From: Neobacillus cucumis
GTDB lineage: Bacteria > Bacillota > Bacilli > Bacillales_B > DSM-18226
Direction of reading: 5' to 3'
Assembly (NCBI RefSeq): GCF_016107705.1
Contig: NZ_JAEHGC010000004.1
Location: 124,001-188,000 of the forward strand
DNA: 64,000 nucleotides
How positions within the stretch are numbered: the stretch's first letter is position 1; each line of letters begins with the position of its first letter. The position numbers were made by a program, and so were the translations under genes. Under the pieces are notes generated by a model that made no database searches, was not told the origin of the DNA, and saw nothing but the letters and a program-made list of their open reading frames with translations. Positions 44,027 through 53,847 of this stretch are shown in pieces.

Positions 44027-44057
44027 AAAAAAGCCAGGCTGTTTCCCGCCCGGCTTT
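44027..44057 (-). terminator. Terminator of PBP gene
   Basis: AAAAGCCGGGC and GCCTGGCTT pair imperfectly and end in TTTTT on the minus strand, isolating the PBP gene from the T7SS operon. Confidence 0.75.
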
Positions 44058-44062
44058 TCACT

Positions 44063-46057
44063 CTATTTCCACATCTTAAAGACCTTCGTCACTTTCTTCA
44101 CTGGCACCTGTGAGCCGCCGCGCTTCTCGACGTTCTCAATCATCATCACCATCATCAAATTCGGTTTCTTCGGATTGTAAGCAATGAACCAGCCATTTTG
44201 CGTTCCAAGCTCTCCCTGCTTCTGCTTAATCTCCGCCGTCCCGGTTTTCCCGGCGAGCGGATAACCTGGAATATTCGCAGCACGTGCTGTTCCGCCTGGG
44301 TCCGTCACGACCTTGCGTAACATCGGTGCAATCGTTGCCACCGCATCCGGCGTCATCGCCTGCTCCTGCAGCACCTCGCTCTTCTTATCATCAGCCAGCA
44401 ATATCGGCTTGATCATATTACCACTGTTCACAAGTGGCGTATAAGCATCCATCAAGCTCACGATATTCATCTGAATCTGTCCCTGCCCGTAGCCTGAATC
44501 GGCTAGTGAAATTTCACTGCCAAGACTGCCAATCGTCGGCTTTTCCAATGGAAACGGATAATCTTGCTCCTTTTCAAAGCCAAACTTTTTCAGCCCATCC
44601 ACAAACGCTGTCCGGCCTGTTTTCAGTGCTGCTTGTGCAAAGTAAATATTGTCGGAGTAAACAAATGCCTTTTCAAGATTAACCGGACTTGCCTCGTGAA
44701 CGCGTGTCACATAATAGCCGCCCCATGACTTGCTCTTCTGCCATTTCAGCCCTTTAATCGCTATCGATTGCCCTGGTGTGATTGCCTTGTTCTCAAGCGC
44801 AATTGCCGCCGTAATCGGCTTCATCACTGAGCCCGGTGCATAGGTCTGTTTAAAGCGTGTCGTCAGCGGCATCTTTTTGTTGCCCTGCAGTGCCTTCCAC
44901 TCGGAAGCTGAGAATCCGAGCGATGCCTGGTTCGGGTCAAACGATGGACTGCTCACGAGTGCGAGCGTTTCCCCTGTGGTCGGGTTCATTGCCCCAGCGG
45001 TCCCCGCATCGCCCTGCATCTCATCATAAATGCTTGCCTGCAGCTCCGCATCAATTGTCAGCTTGATTGTCTTGCCGTTCTTAACCGGCTTCTCCGCAAG
45101 CACCTCTTCTGTGCCGTTCTTCTTAATCGTAATCTTCACGCCCGTCTGGCCCTTAAGCTCCTCATCATACACCTGCTCGAGGCCGCGCTTTCCAACGAGA
45201 TCCTGAGCCGTGTAGCCCTTCGATTCCAGCTCCTTCAGCTCATCCGCTGTAATCGCGCCGACATAACCAACAAGCTGTGCCGCCGCCTCCTTATAGGGAT
45301 AAATCCGTGCCGGCACATCCTTTGTGACCACCGACTGGATGCTCATCAGCTGATTGATTGTCTTATGGTCATCAAGCGGAATCCTTCTCAGCGGCACAAA
45401 CAGCTCCGGCTTCACCCAGCCCGCCCCAAGATCCTGTTCAATCTGTTCCTTTGAGATATCTAACAGCTTCGCCAGTTTTGCGACGATCTGTGCTTTTTTG
45501 TCACCCATCTTGCCAGGAACGACACCGACTTCAATCACATCGCCATTTACCGCGAGCCCATTGCCATTGCGGTCAAGAATCTCCCCGCGCTCAGGGCTTG
45601 TCGTGCTGAGTCCGATTTTATCGCCCTTCTGTAATTTTGGAAAAATGAATCCTGTATTCCAGTCAACGTACCAGTTCTTCTTATCGTCTTTTTCCTCTTT
45701 TTTCAACTTTGCCTTGTAAGTGAAGGAAATCGGACCAGCCACACTATTCATCTTCGCGTCAAAAGTATAGGTTGCTTTCTCTTCATCTGCCTGTTTATCC
45801 TCTTTCGGCTTTTTGAAATTGACTTTGAGGTCAGTAATTTGCAAGTCTTTATAAATTTTCTCATAACGCGAGGTGAACTCCTCTTTGGAGATCGACTTTT
45901 TCGCGCTCGTTGAAAGGTAATCATACATTTGGTCAAATTTTTGTTGGTTCCATAATTTTATGTATGCAGCAAATCGGTCCTGCGGCGCCGGTTCTTTGTT
46001 GCAGCCGGCAAGGATGATTACGAATCCCAGCAGCAGCACCCCGATTAGTTTTTTCAC
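44063..46057 (-). CDS. pbpC: Class B penicillin-binding protein (PbpC/PBP3-like, MecA-type N-domain), lipoprotein
   Basis: 664 residues from GTG 46057 behind AGGGGGGAG. The lipobox LAGC (FVIILAGCNKE) predicts lipid anchoring. Residues about 30-145 are the NTF2-like MecA N-domain (RFAAYIKLWNQQKFDQMYDY). The dimerisation domain carries RGEILDRNGNGLAVNGDVIE. The transpeptidase has the active serine in APGSVMKPITAA (SxxK), SDN in VYSDNIYFAQ, and KTG in LAGKTGTAEI. It crosslinks peptidoglycan outside the membrane and, like B. subtilis PbpC and staphylococcal MecA, belongs to a subfamily with low beta-lactam affinity members. It is monocistronic. Confidence 0.92.
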   Translation of the reverse strand: MKKLIGVLLLGFVIILAGCNKEPAPQDRFAAYIKLWNQQKFDQMYDYLSTSAKKSISKEEFTSRYEKIYKDLQITDLKVNFKKPKEDKQADEEKATYTFDAKMNSVAGPISFTYKAKLKKEEKDDKKNWYVDWNTGFIFPKLQKGDKIGLSTTSPERGEILDRNGNGLAVNGDVIEVGVVPGKMGDKKAQIVAKLAKLLDISKEQIEQDLGAGWVKPELFVPLRRIPLDDHKTINQLMSIQSVVTKDVPARIYPYKEAAAQLVGYVGAITADELKELESKGYTAQDLVGKRGLEQVYDEELKGQTGVKITIKKNGTEEVLAEKPVKNGKTIKLTIDAELQASIYDEMQGDAGTAGAMNPTTGETLALVSSPSFDPNQASLGFSASEWKALQGNKKMPLTTRFKQTYAPGSVMKPITAAIALENKAITPGQSIAIKGLKWQKSKSWGGYYVTRVHEASPVNLEKAFVYSDNIYFAQAALKTGRTAFVDGLKKFGFEKEQDYPFPLEKPTIGSLGSEISLADSGYGQGQIQMNIVSLMDAYTPLVNSGNMIKPILLADDKKSEVLQEQAMTPDAVATIAPMLRKVVTDPGGTARAANIPGYPLAGKTGTAEIKQKQGELGTQNGWFIAYNPKKPNLMMVMMIENVEKRGGSQVPVKKVTKVFKMWK

Positions 46058-46210
46058 GGATACTCCCCCCTTTTTTCTATTATTTTACCATCGAAGGGAG
46101 CTCTCGACCAATTTTTAGGGGATGGAAAAAGGAAAAAAGGGGCCGGGGCTATGTTAGGGACTACACTCATCTTGGAAGCCGCACTAGGTTCCTTTTTCAA
46201 AAAGAAACAC

Positions 46211-46242
46211 AAAAAAGAGGAAAGTTTATTCCCCTTTCCCCT
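46211..46242 (-). terminator. Terminator of spoIIQ
   Basis: AGGGGAAAG and CTTTCCTCT pair across GGAATAAA, followed by TTTTT on the minus strand. Confidence 0.75.
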
Positions 46243-46253
46243 CAGTTCCATTA

Positions 46254-47117
46254 TTATGAATTTGTGTCGGAAGAGCTGTCAGATGGTGTGCCATCTTCTT
46301 CAGAAGATGTGCCTTGGTCATCTTGCGTGTTTGTGCTGTCATCAATCTTTTGATCGTCTGGAGTTTTCGTGCTGTCATCGATCTTTTGATTGTTAGCTTT
46401 ATCTTCCGTTACTTTGTCTGTTGTGTCCGCTGCTGGTGTTGTGTTATCTTCCTGCAACGCGCTTAACGTTTTGTTAAAATAGTTATCAGGATTAACTGGA
46501 ACATCATCTTTGCGGATTTCAAAGTGTACATGGGTACCAGCTTTTTCGTTGAATAGGCTTTGTCCAGCTTTGGCAATGACATCGCCTTGTTTCACTTGAT
46601 CGCCAACCTTGACCTTCATGTCATTAACGGATGAATATTGGGTTACTACCCCTTTTTCATGTTCGATTTCAATGACATTTCCTAAAGTAGCATCTTCGTT
46701 TACTTTTGTAACTGTTCCACTTAAGGCAGCAACTACATCAAATGTTTCCCCGTTTTTCATCGTGATGTCGATACCGGTGTTTGGAACGTATTGATTGTTG
46801 TAATGAACTAATGCTGCGACTTGCTCTTCCTTGCTCGCTTTGAAATCATAGAATTTCTTTTCTATGACGGCGCTGTCGGAATTTGCCACTGGCATTTTAA
46901 AGTTTTCCATTGCTTTGTTGACTTCAACAGATGGTTCGTTGAATTTTTTCTGAGCGATGTCCGTGGCTTTGTTGTCTTTAGTCGAACTGCTAAGGTTCGT
47001 GTACCAAAGTACACCGGTCAGAATGATTGCTGCACTTGCGATATAAATGGCTGGAAATACCCAACGCTTTTTGAAAAAGCTTTTCTGAGAAGATCGTTTG
47101 TTTTCTTCCTCTCTCAT
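46254..47117 (-). CDS. spoIIQ: Stage II sporulation protein SpoIIQ
   Basis: 287 residues (B. subtilis 283) from ATG 47117 (MREEENKRSSQKSFFKKRWV) behind GAGGTGATG. One membrane helix (FPAIYIASAAIILTGVLWYT) precedes the LytM-like domain (about 120-225). The first metal histidine is missing (VPNTGIDITMKNG), while HVHFEIRKDD is kept, which is the degenerate SpoIIQ form. In the forespore membrane it pairs with SpoIIIAH of the mother cell to form the engulfment zipper. The acidic tail contains two near repeats, QKIDDSTKTPDD and QKIDDSTNTQDD. Confidence 0.93.
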   Translation of the reverse strand: MREEENKRSSQKSFFKKRWVFPAIYIASAAIILTGVLWYTNLSSSTKDNKATDIAQKKFNEPSVEVNKAMENFKMPVANSDSAVIEKKFYDFKASKEEQVAALVHYNNQYVPNTGIDITMKNGETFDVVAALSGTVTKVNEDATLGNVIEIEHEKGVVTQYSSVNDMKVKVGDQVKQGDVIAKAGQSLFNEKAGTHVHFEIRKDDVPVNPDNYFNKTLSALQEDNTTPAADTTDKVTEDKANNQKIDDSTKTPDDQKIDDSTNTQDDQGTSSEEDGTPSDSSSDTNS

Positions 47118-47236
47118 TTTCATCACCTCAGCAATCATTCTGAACAGATAAGTAGAATTATATACACGGGGTGGAAAAATTTTTTTAGTTTTTGTCAAGG
47201 GTTTTGTTTTTATGCATGGAAAGGTGGAATTTTTTT

Positions 47237-47665
47237 ATGAAGTTTTTTAAATGGGTGCTCCGTTTGCTGCCTATTGCTTATATGGCGGTGATATGGATCC
47301 AGTCGAGTTTTTCTTCGGATCATTTTGTCACCCTGCCCGAGGAGGACCTCGATAACACGATTAAGGAGTCGCTGCACTTGGTTGAGTTTGCAATTTTGTA
47401 TGTTTTACTAGTGTTGGCATTTTTGACGCGCCGATCCGGTCTGAGTGTGCGGTTGAATGTGGCCTGTGCGGTGTTTGCCGCGCTTTACGGTGTCAGCGAT
47501 GAGATTCATCAATCTTTTAATCCGGCTCGTTCTGCCTCGTTTTTTGACATATTTAAAGACTTTGTTGGGATTGGAGTTTGTTTTTATTTTGTGCATGGTG
47601 CTTTGTTTAAGGGAAGGTTTGCGGGATTACGGAAGGTGCTGGGGCTTGTTGGGGCAGGTTTGTGA
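47237..47665 (+). CDS. VanZ-family membrane protein (YwnJ-like)
   Basis: 142 residues from ATG 47237 (MKFFKWVLRLLPIAYMAVIW) behind AAAGGTGGAA. Four membrane helices are predicted, and VEFAILYVLLVLAFLTRR with YGVSDEIHQSFNPARSASFF is the hallmark (DEIHQ.F.P.R....D) of VanZ-like proteins. It lies divergent to spoIIQ, as ywnJ does in B. subtilis. Function is unknown; teicoplanin resistance is known only for VanZ itself. Its last 80 bp overlap the 3' end of the convergent NERD pseudogene. Confidence 0.88.
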   Translation: MKFFKWVLRLLPIAYMAVIWIQSSFSSDHFVTLPEEDLDNTIKESLHLVEFAILYVLLVLAFLTRRSGLSVRLNVACAVFAALYGVSDEIHQSFNPARSASFFDIFKDFVGIGVCFYFVHGALFKGRFAGLRKVLGLVGAGL

Positions 47666-48612
47666 TAGACCCGGTCCCTAAACTTCCCGGTAAAAGGTAA
47701 ATTCATAGATGTTAAAATTTTATAAGCGAGTCTTGGATTAATATGTAGGAAATCACACAATTCTGCATTTGTGATAGAAGGTTTTATGAGCAGAAAATAG
47801 TCAGAGATTGCTTGAATATGGGCATCTTTCGACCGTGTTCCGCATTTTGGACAGCACCATGTTCCATAACGGCGCTCCATTCCTATGAATTTACATTCTT
47901 TATGAGGGCATTGTACACCAGTGGAGATTTCCTTTGGGGAAATATCGAAGTATTGAAGAATGTCAGGATCTTCCGGTGTATGATGAGCAAGTAAAAGACG
48001 GGCAATTTTCCTTAATTCCTTTTGGGTCATTTTTTCGAATTCAAATTCTTCCATTTGTTCTATTTTCTCAAGAAGTCCTTCGCTATTACAGATATCGCGA
48101 TTTAGTGGGTGATTAGGATATGCAAAGGTTATTTTCGCTTGTTTATTGCTATTGACAAATAGGTAATGGATGGGTGGTGCTGTACAATTTTGATTTTGTA
48201 ACCATTTCCCCAGTTTCCTGGCTTGCGTTTTTGCTTGTAGTACGGGGTTGTCAATTCGTTCTTTGCGGCTGTTTCTCACAAGGGTAACTTGTTCTAAGTC
48301 TCGTTCAAAGATGATTTCCTTTCCTCTATTTTTGGCTTCAACGTTTAGTAAGAAGGCGGTTGATAGGACCAGGACATCGATTTAAAAAAAGTATTTGCCG
48401 TCGTAGAGGCGGAGGTCATTGATGATATCGTATTTCTTTTCGGGCAGCTGGTCTAGATAGAATTCTAATGCTTTCTGCCCCTGATATCCTTTCATTTTTA
48501 TCTCACGTTCCATTTGAATGTTCATCATTTTAGGATGATCAACACGAATCCTTCTTAGAAGGGCATCAATTTTTTCTACCATCGGGGGAAGTGTTAGAGG
48601 CTTTAAATTCAA
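47584..48612 (-). pseudogene. NERD nuclease-related protein, interrupted by an in-frame TAA
   Basis: Read from TTG 48612 (MNLKPLTLPPMVEKIDALLR, behind AAAGGACTGG), the frame gives the usual start of Bacillus NERD proteins to LRLYDGKYFF. It then meets TAA at 48382-48384 and continues in the same frame with IDVLVLSTAFLLNVEAKNRG, exactly the expected NERD core. Family members have a Gln-like residue at the stop, so a single CAA to TAA change is the simplest cause. The C-terminal half has a zinc-finger-like CPHKECKFIGMERRYGTWCC with PKCG. Without the stop the product would be about 342 residues. It could also be a sequencing error in the adjoining seven-T run. Confidence 0.85.
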
Positions 48613-48746
48613 TTTAACCAGTCCTTTCTTTTTTCTATTTATTTCTACCATATTAGTAGGTACTCCTGCAAAATTCGACAGGTTGTTTTGACAGATGTGT
48701 GTCGCTTTTTAGCAGTGGGTGTGAGGTAAAAAAACTAAATGCCCTT

Positions 48747-49680
48747 ATTTCGTTTACCCACCGGTTTTGGGAGTTTACATTCCGATTCTCCCCTTTTACC
48801 CACCACCTTTGCCTATTTACCCTCCACTTGTTATTAAGGCTACTGAAAACTTGGTATCCTTCTTTGAAAATTACCTTTTTAGAAGCGAAATTACCATTTT
48901 CAGTAAGTTCCAATCCCCAGATCAATCCCCTTTTTGAACCTATTTCCGTTTACCCACCGGTTTTGATTCTTTACCCACTACTTTGGGGTGTTTACATTCC
49001 GGTTCACCCTTTTTACCCACCACCTTTGCTCATTTACCCTCCGCTTATTATTAAGACTACTAAAAACCAGGTATCCTTCTTTGAAAATTACCTTTTTAGA
49101 AGCAAAATTACCATTTTCAGTAAGTTCCAATCCCCAGATCAATCCCCTTTTTGAACCTATTTCCGTTTACCCACCGGTTTTGATTCTTTACCCACTACTT
49201 TGGGGTGTTTACATTCCGGTTCTCCCCTTTTACCCACCACTTTTGCCTATTTACCCTCCGCTTATTAATAAGGCTACAAAAATCCAGGTATCCTTCTTTG
49301 AAAATTATCTTTTTAGAAGCTAAATTACCATTTTCAGTAAGTTCCAATCCCCAGATCAATCCCCCTTTTTGAACCTATTTCCGTTTACCCACCGGTTTTG
49401 ATTCTTTTCCCACTACTTTGGGGTGTTTACATTCCGGTTCACCCTTTTTACCCACCACCTTTGCTCATTTACCCTCCGCTTATTATTAAGACCACTAAAA
49501 ACCAGGTACCCTTCTTTGAAAATTACCTTTTTAGAAGCGAAATTACCATTTTCAGTAAGTTCCGATCCCCAGATCAATCCCCTTTTTGAACCTATTTCCG
49601 TTTACCCACCGGTTTTGGCTCTTTACCCACTACTTTGGCGTGTTTACATTCCGGTTCTCCCCTTTTACCCACCACCTCCA
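48747..49680. repeat. Tandem ~217-bp repeat built from 21/22-bp TTTACCCACC subunits
   Basis: CGTTTACCCACCGGTTTTG starts copies at 48751, 48947, 49164, 49382 and 49599 (steps 196, 217, 218, 217). Within each copy TTTACCCACC-like blocks step by 22, 21, 22 and 21 bp, followed by a constant ~110-bp part that includes GAAAATTACCTTTTTAGAAG and ACCATTTTCAGTAAGTTCC. The last copy is truncated before the spoIID terminator. Long reading frames here are repeat artefacts without ribosome sites. Related sequence lies at 22985-23265. Confidence 0.9.
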
Positions 49681-49691
49681 CACCCCACAAC

Positions 49692-49720
49692 AAAAAAGCC
49701 AGACAAATAAATGCCTGGCT
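49692..49720 (-). terminator. Terminator of spoIID
   Basis: AGCCAGGCA and TGTCTGGCT pair on the minus strand, followed by TTTTT. Confidence 0.75.
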
Positions 49721-49730
49721 CACCTCCCCA

Positions 49731-50759
49731 CTACTTCGCGGCTGTAATCGTCGCTAACATATTCTGTGCCGAAGTAATCTGTACACCTTGATAATAGTGC
49801 TTCACGATCTGCTTATAGTTTTTCCCTTCCGCCGCCATTCCGTTCGCTCCGTACTGGCTCATCCCGACACCGTGACCAAAGCCTTTGGTGGCGATAATGA
49901 TATTGTCACCCTTCCGGCTCCATGTAAAATCAGACGACTTTAAATCCAACTTATCACGGATATCTTTACCGGTTAAAATTTTTCCATTAAAATCAACCTT
50001 CCCAACACGATGCCCCGCTGTCCGATCAATAATTTTACCAATCGTAGCCCCAGACCCAAGCGTAACCCCCAGCTTCGCCTGAAATTCCGCTACAGAGACC
50101 ACCTGTTGGTTATAAAATTTCGGTGAATTTTTATCCCACGGGCTTGCAACACTGCGTAGATATGGGTAAGCGTCCGGCCAATAATCCTCGGAATTTTCCG
50201 TGTAGCCATTACTAGTGGAGAAGAAAGATGCATCGATGGGCTCGCCTTTATATGTAATAATCTGGCCGCTGGTCGCCCTGACTGCCTCAAGTACTTTTTT
50301 CTTCTTCCAAGAATAATCCATTCCCCACTCTCGCTTCAGCTCATCATCGCTTTTGTACACCTGATGCATCTGAGTATCTGTTACCTCTGCACCCTTTGGA
50401 ACGCCCAGGGGTTTTTTACTCCTCAATCTCTCCACAATATAGGTCCTTGCGGTTAAAGCCTGAGCCTTGAGGGCCTCTTCCTTGAAATCTGCAGGCATTT
50501 CCGCTGCCACAACTCCAACAAGGTAATTCTCCAGTGGTACCGTTTCAATTTTTTCCTTCGCTGCACGGTAGACCGACACTTCCACCGCAGAATCTGCAGA
50601 CACGGTCGAAGATTCCTTTGCCTTGGCCCTTGTTAGATCCTCGCCCAGTTTTCCATTCGCCTCGCCTTGGGCAAACGGCAACACCAGAACTGCGGGGATA
50701 AGCAAAGTCACGGCAAATAGAATAGACGCTAGTACGATGAGTGGTTTGAAATTTTTCAT
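49731..50759 (-). CDS. spoIID: Stage II sporulation protein SpoIID (lytic transglycosylase)
   Basis: 342 residues starting [20 protein letters not shown] at ATG 50759 behind CTGGAGGC. A membrane or signal segment is followed by the SpoIID domain, with the catalytic glutamate in [20 protein letters not shown], then [30 protein letters not shown] and [20 protein letters not shown]. It cleaves glycan strands as part of the DMP machine that drives engulfment in the mother cell. The upstream gap to murAA contains a palindromic element that starts only 15 bp before the gene. Confidence 0.95.
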   Translation of the reverse strand: MKNFKPLIVLASILFAVTLLIPAVLVLPFAQGEANGKLGEDLTRAKAKESSTVSADSAVEVSVYRAAKEKIETVPLENYLVGVVAAEMPADFKEEALKAQALTARTYIVERLRSKKPLGVPKGAEVTDTQMHQVYKSDDELKREWGMDYSWKKKKVLEAVRATSGQIITYKGEPIDASFFSTSNGYTENSEDYWPDAYPYLRSVASPWDKNSPKFYNQQVVSVAEFQAKLGVTLGSGATIGKIIDRTAGHRVGKVDFNGKILTGKDIRDKLDLKSSDFTWSRKGDNIIIATKGFGHGVGMSQYGANGMAAEGKNYKQIVKHYYQGVQITSAQNMLATITAAK

Positions 50760-50774
50760 GAAAGTGCCTCCAGT

Positions 50775-51134
50775 GTGAAATATTTATGGTGACAGGCACC
50801 GCCCGTGGACTTTTCAGCGTTTTTGTCCGCGTGGAATGGACACAGATACCCCTTTCCGAAAGGCAACGCTAATCAGTCCCCTGTACCTATCTTACTCATT
50901 TCATCTTATGGAGGTGGACAAGCATTTATGACTTTTAAATGATTAAATTTGGACCTGACTATAAGCCCTCAAAAAGCAAAAACCGAAGAATGCACCTGTC
51001 GGACATCAGACAGCCACTTTCTCCGGTTTACCCGTTATTTATTCATTTCCAGGCACTCTTCAACATACCGCTGATCCTTAATTCACACTCAAGTGCCCAA
51101 ACAATAGTGCCTGTCACCATTGTGAATATTTCAC
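50775..51134. repeat. ~360-bp segment bounded by inverted copies of GTGAAATATT..GGTGACAGGCAC
   Basis: The left arm (50775-50800) has GTGAAATATT, three bases, then GGTGACAGGCACC. The right arm (51108-51134) is its inverse: GTGCCTGTCACC, six bases, then AATATTTCAC. Inside are the usual GTGGACTTTT/GTCCGCG parts of the dispersed element (to 50842) and, at 50986-51038, a long imperfect hairpin (AAACCG..CTGTC/GACAG..CGGTTT). No coding sequence is convincing. It fills the murAA-spoIID gap. Confidence 0.65.
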
Positions 51135-51177
51135 AATCCTACCGCAATCAAATCACAACAGCGACTCCCACTAAAAA

Positions 51178-52482
51178 TTAAGCATTCATATCCGAAATTA
51201 ATTTCTCGATATAAATCTCATCTTCTTCTTTCACACGCTCGATATCGGCGCCTAATCCAGCAAGCTTCTCATGGAAATCTACATATCCACGGTCTAAATG
51301 CTTCAATTCGGTCACACGTGTCACACCATCTGCAACTAATCCTGTCAAAATCAAGGCTGCTGCTGCACGAAGATCGGTTGCAGACACCTCGGCACCCTGT
51401 AAATTAGAAAGGCCATTTAAAATAACTGAACGTCCTTCAATCTTAATATCAGCGTTCATTCTGCGGAATTCCTCCACATGCATGAAGCGATTTTCAAAAA
51501 CCGTTTCCGTAATCATCGACGTACCTTCTGCGCGAAGCAATAACGCCATCATTTGCGACTGCATATCCGTTGGGAATCCTGGATGCGGCATCGTTTTAAT
51601 GTCGACAGCCTTCAAGCGCTCCGGTCCAATGACACGAACTCCGTCAAATTCTTCTATAATTTTTACACCCATCTCTTCCATTTTCGCAATCAAAGAAGAC
51701 AAGTGCTCTGGAACTGCTCCTCTTACAAGCACATTTCCGCCAGTAATCGCCGCAGCTACCATGAACGTACCTGCTTCGATTCGGTCAGGAATGATGTTAT
51801 GGTCTGCACCAAATAAACGATCGACACCCTCAATACGAAGCGTGCCTGTTCCGGCGCCTCTTACTTTTGCGCCCATTTTGTTCAAGAAGTTTGCCAAATC
51901 GACGATTTCTGGTTCTTTTGCGACGTTTTCGATGACGGTCGTTCCAACCGCTAGCGATGCCGCCATCATAATGTTTTCTGTTGCACCAACACTTGGGAAG
52001 TCCAAGTAAATCTTTGCACCTTTTAAGCGGCCATCAACCTCCGCCTCGATAAAGCCATTTCCAACCTTGACCTTTGCACCCATGGCCTCAAAGCCTTTAA
52101 GATGCTGATCGATTGGGCGGGATCCGATGGCACAGCCGCCAGGCAAAGCTACCCGAGCCCGGCCATTGCGGGCTAATAATGATCCCATTACAAGGACAGA
52201 CGCACGCATCTTCCGAACATATTCGAAAGGCGCTTCCTCTTTTAACACTCTGGATGCATCAACGACAACTGTATTATTTTCAAACACTACTTCAGCGTTT
52301 AGATTACGTAATACTTCATTAATTGTGTATACATCGGAGAGTGTAGGTACATCACGAATTACACTTTTTCCATCACTTGCTAATAATGTTGCAGCGATAA
52401 CAGGCAAAACGGCATTCTTTGCACCTTCTACTTTCACCGTTCCATGAAGCCTTTGTCCGCCGCGGACGATAATCTTTTCCAA
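51178..52482 (-). CDS. murAA: UDP-N-acetylglucosamine 1-carboxyvinyltransferase MurAA
   Basis: 434 residues from TTG 52482 ([20 protein letters not shown]) behind GGAGGGGA. Marks are [14 protein letters not shown], the fosfomycin-target cysteine in [51 protein letters not shown] and [15 protein letters not shown]. It catalyses the first committed step of peptidoglycan synthesis, enolpyruvyl transfer from PEP to UDP-GlcNAc. Position between ywmB and spoIID identifies the essential MurAA paralogue. It is co-directional with ywmB, 32 bp after it. Confidence 0.96.
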   Translation of the reverse strand: MEKIIVRGGQRLHGTVKVEGAKNAVLPVIAATLLASDGKSVIRDVPTLSDVYTINEVLRNLNAEVVFENNTVVVDASRVLKEEAPFEYVRKMRASVLVMGSLLARNGRARVALPGGCAIGSRPIDQHLKGFEAMGAKVKVGNGFIEAEVDGRLKGAKIYLDFPSVGATENIMMAASLAVGTTVIENVAKEPEIVDLANFLNKMGAKVRGAGTGTLRIEGVDRLFGADHNIIPDRIEAGTFMVAAAITGGNVLVRGAVPEHLSSLIAKMEEMGVKIIEEFDGVRVIGPERLKAVDIKTMPHPGFPTDMQSQMMALLLRAEGTSMITETVFENRFMHVEEFRRMNADIKIEGRSVILNGLSNLQGAEVSATDLRAAAALILTGLVADGVTRVTELKHLDRGYVDFHEKLAGLGADIERVKEEDEIYIEKLISDMNA

Positions 52483-52514
52483 GAGTATTCCCCTCCGCGT
52501 CCATTTTCTCTATA

Positions 52515-53264
52515 TTAATATTCAATCGTTATGATTGGTGTGCCAACTACAACGGTAGTCTTTGCGCCCAATCCTTCGGAGCGTACCCCAATTTGTAGAT
52601 TCAGATCTGTTTTTGCATCCCCAATCGACTCCGAAAAGTCAGGTGAAAATGCTGTTACAGACATGAACGTCTCCTCTTTTAACGCTTCGATTTTTTTCGC
52701 ATTCAAGGCAGACAGCAATTCATTCACTGTTGCAGGTAAAGCCTTATCCATCTTATCACCGACAATACCCTTCATACAAGAAAAAACTGTCGGTTTTCCT
52801 CGAAATACATCGCTTAGCCTATTTTTGAATTGATTCGTTGTGAAAAAGGACTCTGTAGCCTTATTCCACTGCTTGCCGCTGACCTTATATACTATATACG
52901 CATCGATCGGTTGGTTTGTGCGGGACGACATAATTTGAAGTGTTTCTATGTGGTGGTTTGAAGCTGGAGATACTGCTGTCACTTCCCATTTTTGGCTGGT
53001 GTTTGCTGTGGACCAATCCCAATCTGGAAACTTCCGCTTAAGCTCCTCTGCATAAACCTGTACGTCTTTTTCACTTTTTAGGTCAACCAAATGTTCCCGT
53101 GCATATAAAGTCCATTCACTCGGCATAATATTTTTTGTTTGAAAAATTGAACCAATTTTCATCAAATCCAGGCTTTCATTTTTTGCCGCTTCTGTATTTC
53201 GATTCCCCAAAACAACTGTAATCAAACTTAAAATGGCAATGATGCCAAAAATATATTTCTTCAA
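52515..53264 (-). CDS. ywmB: YwmB-like protein (TATA-box-like fold)
   Basis: 249 residues from TTG 53264 ([20 protein letters not shown]) behind AGGGGGAGAG. A signal peptide precedes a domain containing [38 protein letters not shown] and [20 protein letters not shown]. Place upstream of murAA, length and start match B. subtilis YwmB, a secreted protein of unknown function. The operon ywmB-murAA(-spoIID) is conserved. The 265-bp gap before it shows no gene. Confidence 0.88.
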   Translation of the reverse strand: MKKYIFGIIAILSLITVVLGNRNTEAAKNESLDLMKIGSIFQTKNIMPSEWTLYAREHLVDLKSEKDVQVYAEELKRKFPDWDWSTANTSQKWEVTAVSPASNHHIETLQIMSSRTNQPIDAYIVYKVSGKQWNKATESFFTTNQFKNRLSDVFRGKPTVFSCMKGIVGDKMDKALPATVNELLSALNAKKIEALKEETFMSVTAFSPDFSESIGDAKTDLNLQIGVRSEGLGAKTTVVVGTPIITIEY

Positions 53265-53529
53265 CCGACTCTCCCCCTTACTACCAGTGTTTCCAATGAT
53301 GGGAAGAGCATACTTGGGAATTCTCGTCACTTTTAGACAAATACGTAAATTCTATCAAGTTCGGTTTTTCACAAAGTCGTGCTTTACAACATTAAAGTAT
53401 GTAATCACACAAAGAAGATTGTACTCAAAAACCGGACAAATTGGAACATGTATGAAGACCTAAATATTTACCAATTTGCTCGCTTAAGATTTCAATCCCC
53501 TATAGCTAGACCATGCATAAAGCCGTACA

Positions 53530-53760
53530 TTACTGAAACATCATCGGGAGCTGCTGTGACCATTGTAGATAGTCTAGGAAAAAATTACTAACTGTTGACC
53601 CGAGGAAAATTGCCAATAATATGTATAACAGCCGTGCCTGAAAGACATGATTCGCCTTTAGCACTTTTTCCAAGCGGATTGCCTGCAGCGCCCACCAAGA
53701 TAAGGCAATAAATACCAAATGTGAAGCAATACTTAATAAAGCAATTTGTCCGAAATCCAC
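53530..53760 (-). CDS. ywzB: YwzB family (DUF1146) membrane protein
   Basis: 76 residues from GTG 53760 (MDFGQIALLSIASHLVFIAL) with GGGAGGAG about 11 bp upstream. Two membrane helices flank a conserved ALQAIRLEKVLKANHVFQAR, and GSTVSNFFLDYLQWSQQLP is the family signature seen in B. subtilis YwzB. Function is unknown. It lies upstream of ywmB, as in related genomes. Confidence 0.88.
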   Translation of the reverse strand: MDFGQIALLSIASHLVFIALSWWALQAIRLEKVLKANHVFQARLLYILLAIFLGSTVSNFFLDYLQWSQQLPMMFQ

Positions 53761-53847
53761 TCTGTCATCACTCCTCCCTCATGATAGTCTAACATATTGA
53801 CGAATGAAAATCGGAAAAGTTTCATTTTGTTCTAAATTAAAGATAAA

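Noticed and set aside
47186..47215. Sigma-F type promoter for spoIIQ (GCATA, then GACAAAAACTA).
   Set aside because: The -10 lacks the two conserved G residues, so the match is too weak to list as a feature, although such a promoter is expected.
48699..49710. Several overlapping plus-strand frames of 60-150 codons rich in Phe, Tyr, Pro and Leu.
   Set aside because: They track the 217-bp tandem repeat, lack ribosome sites and change frame between copies, so they are artefacts.
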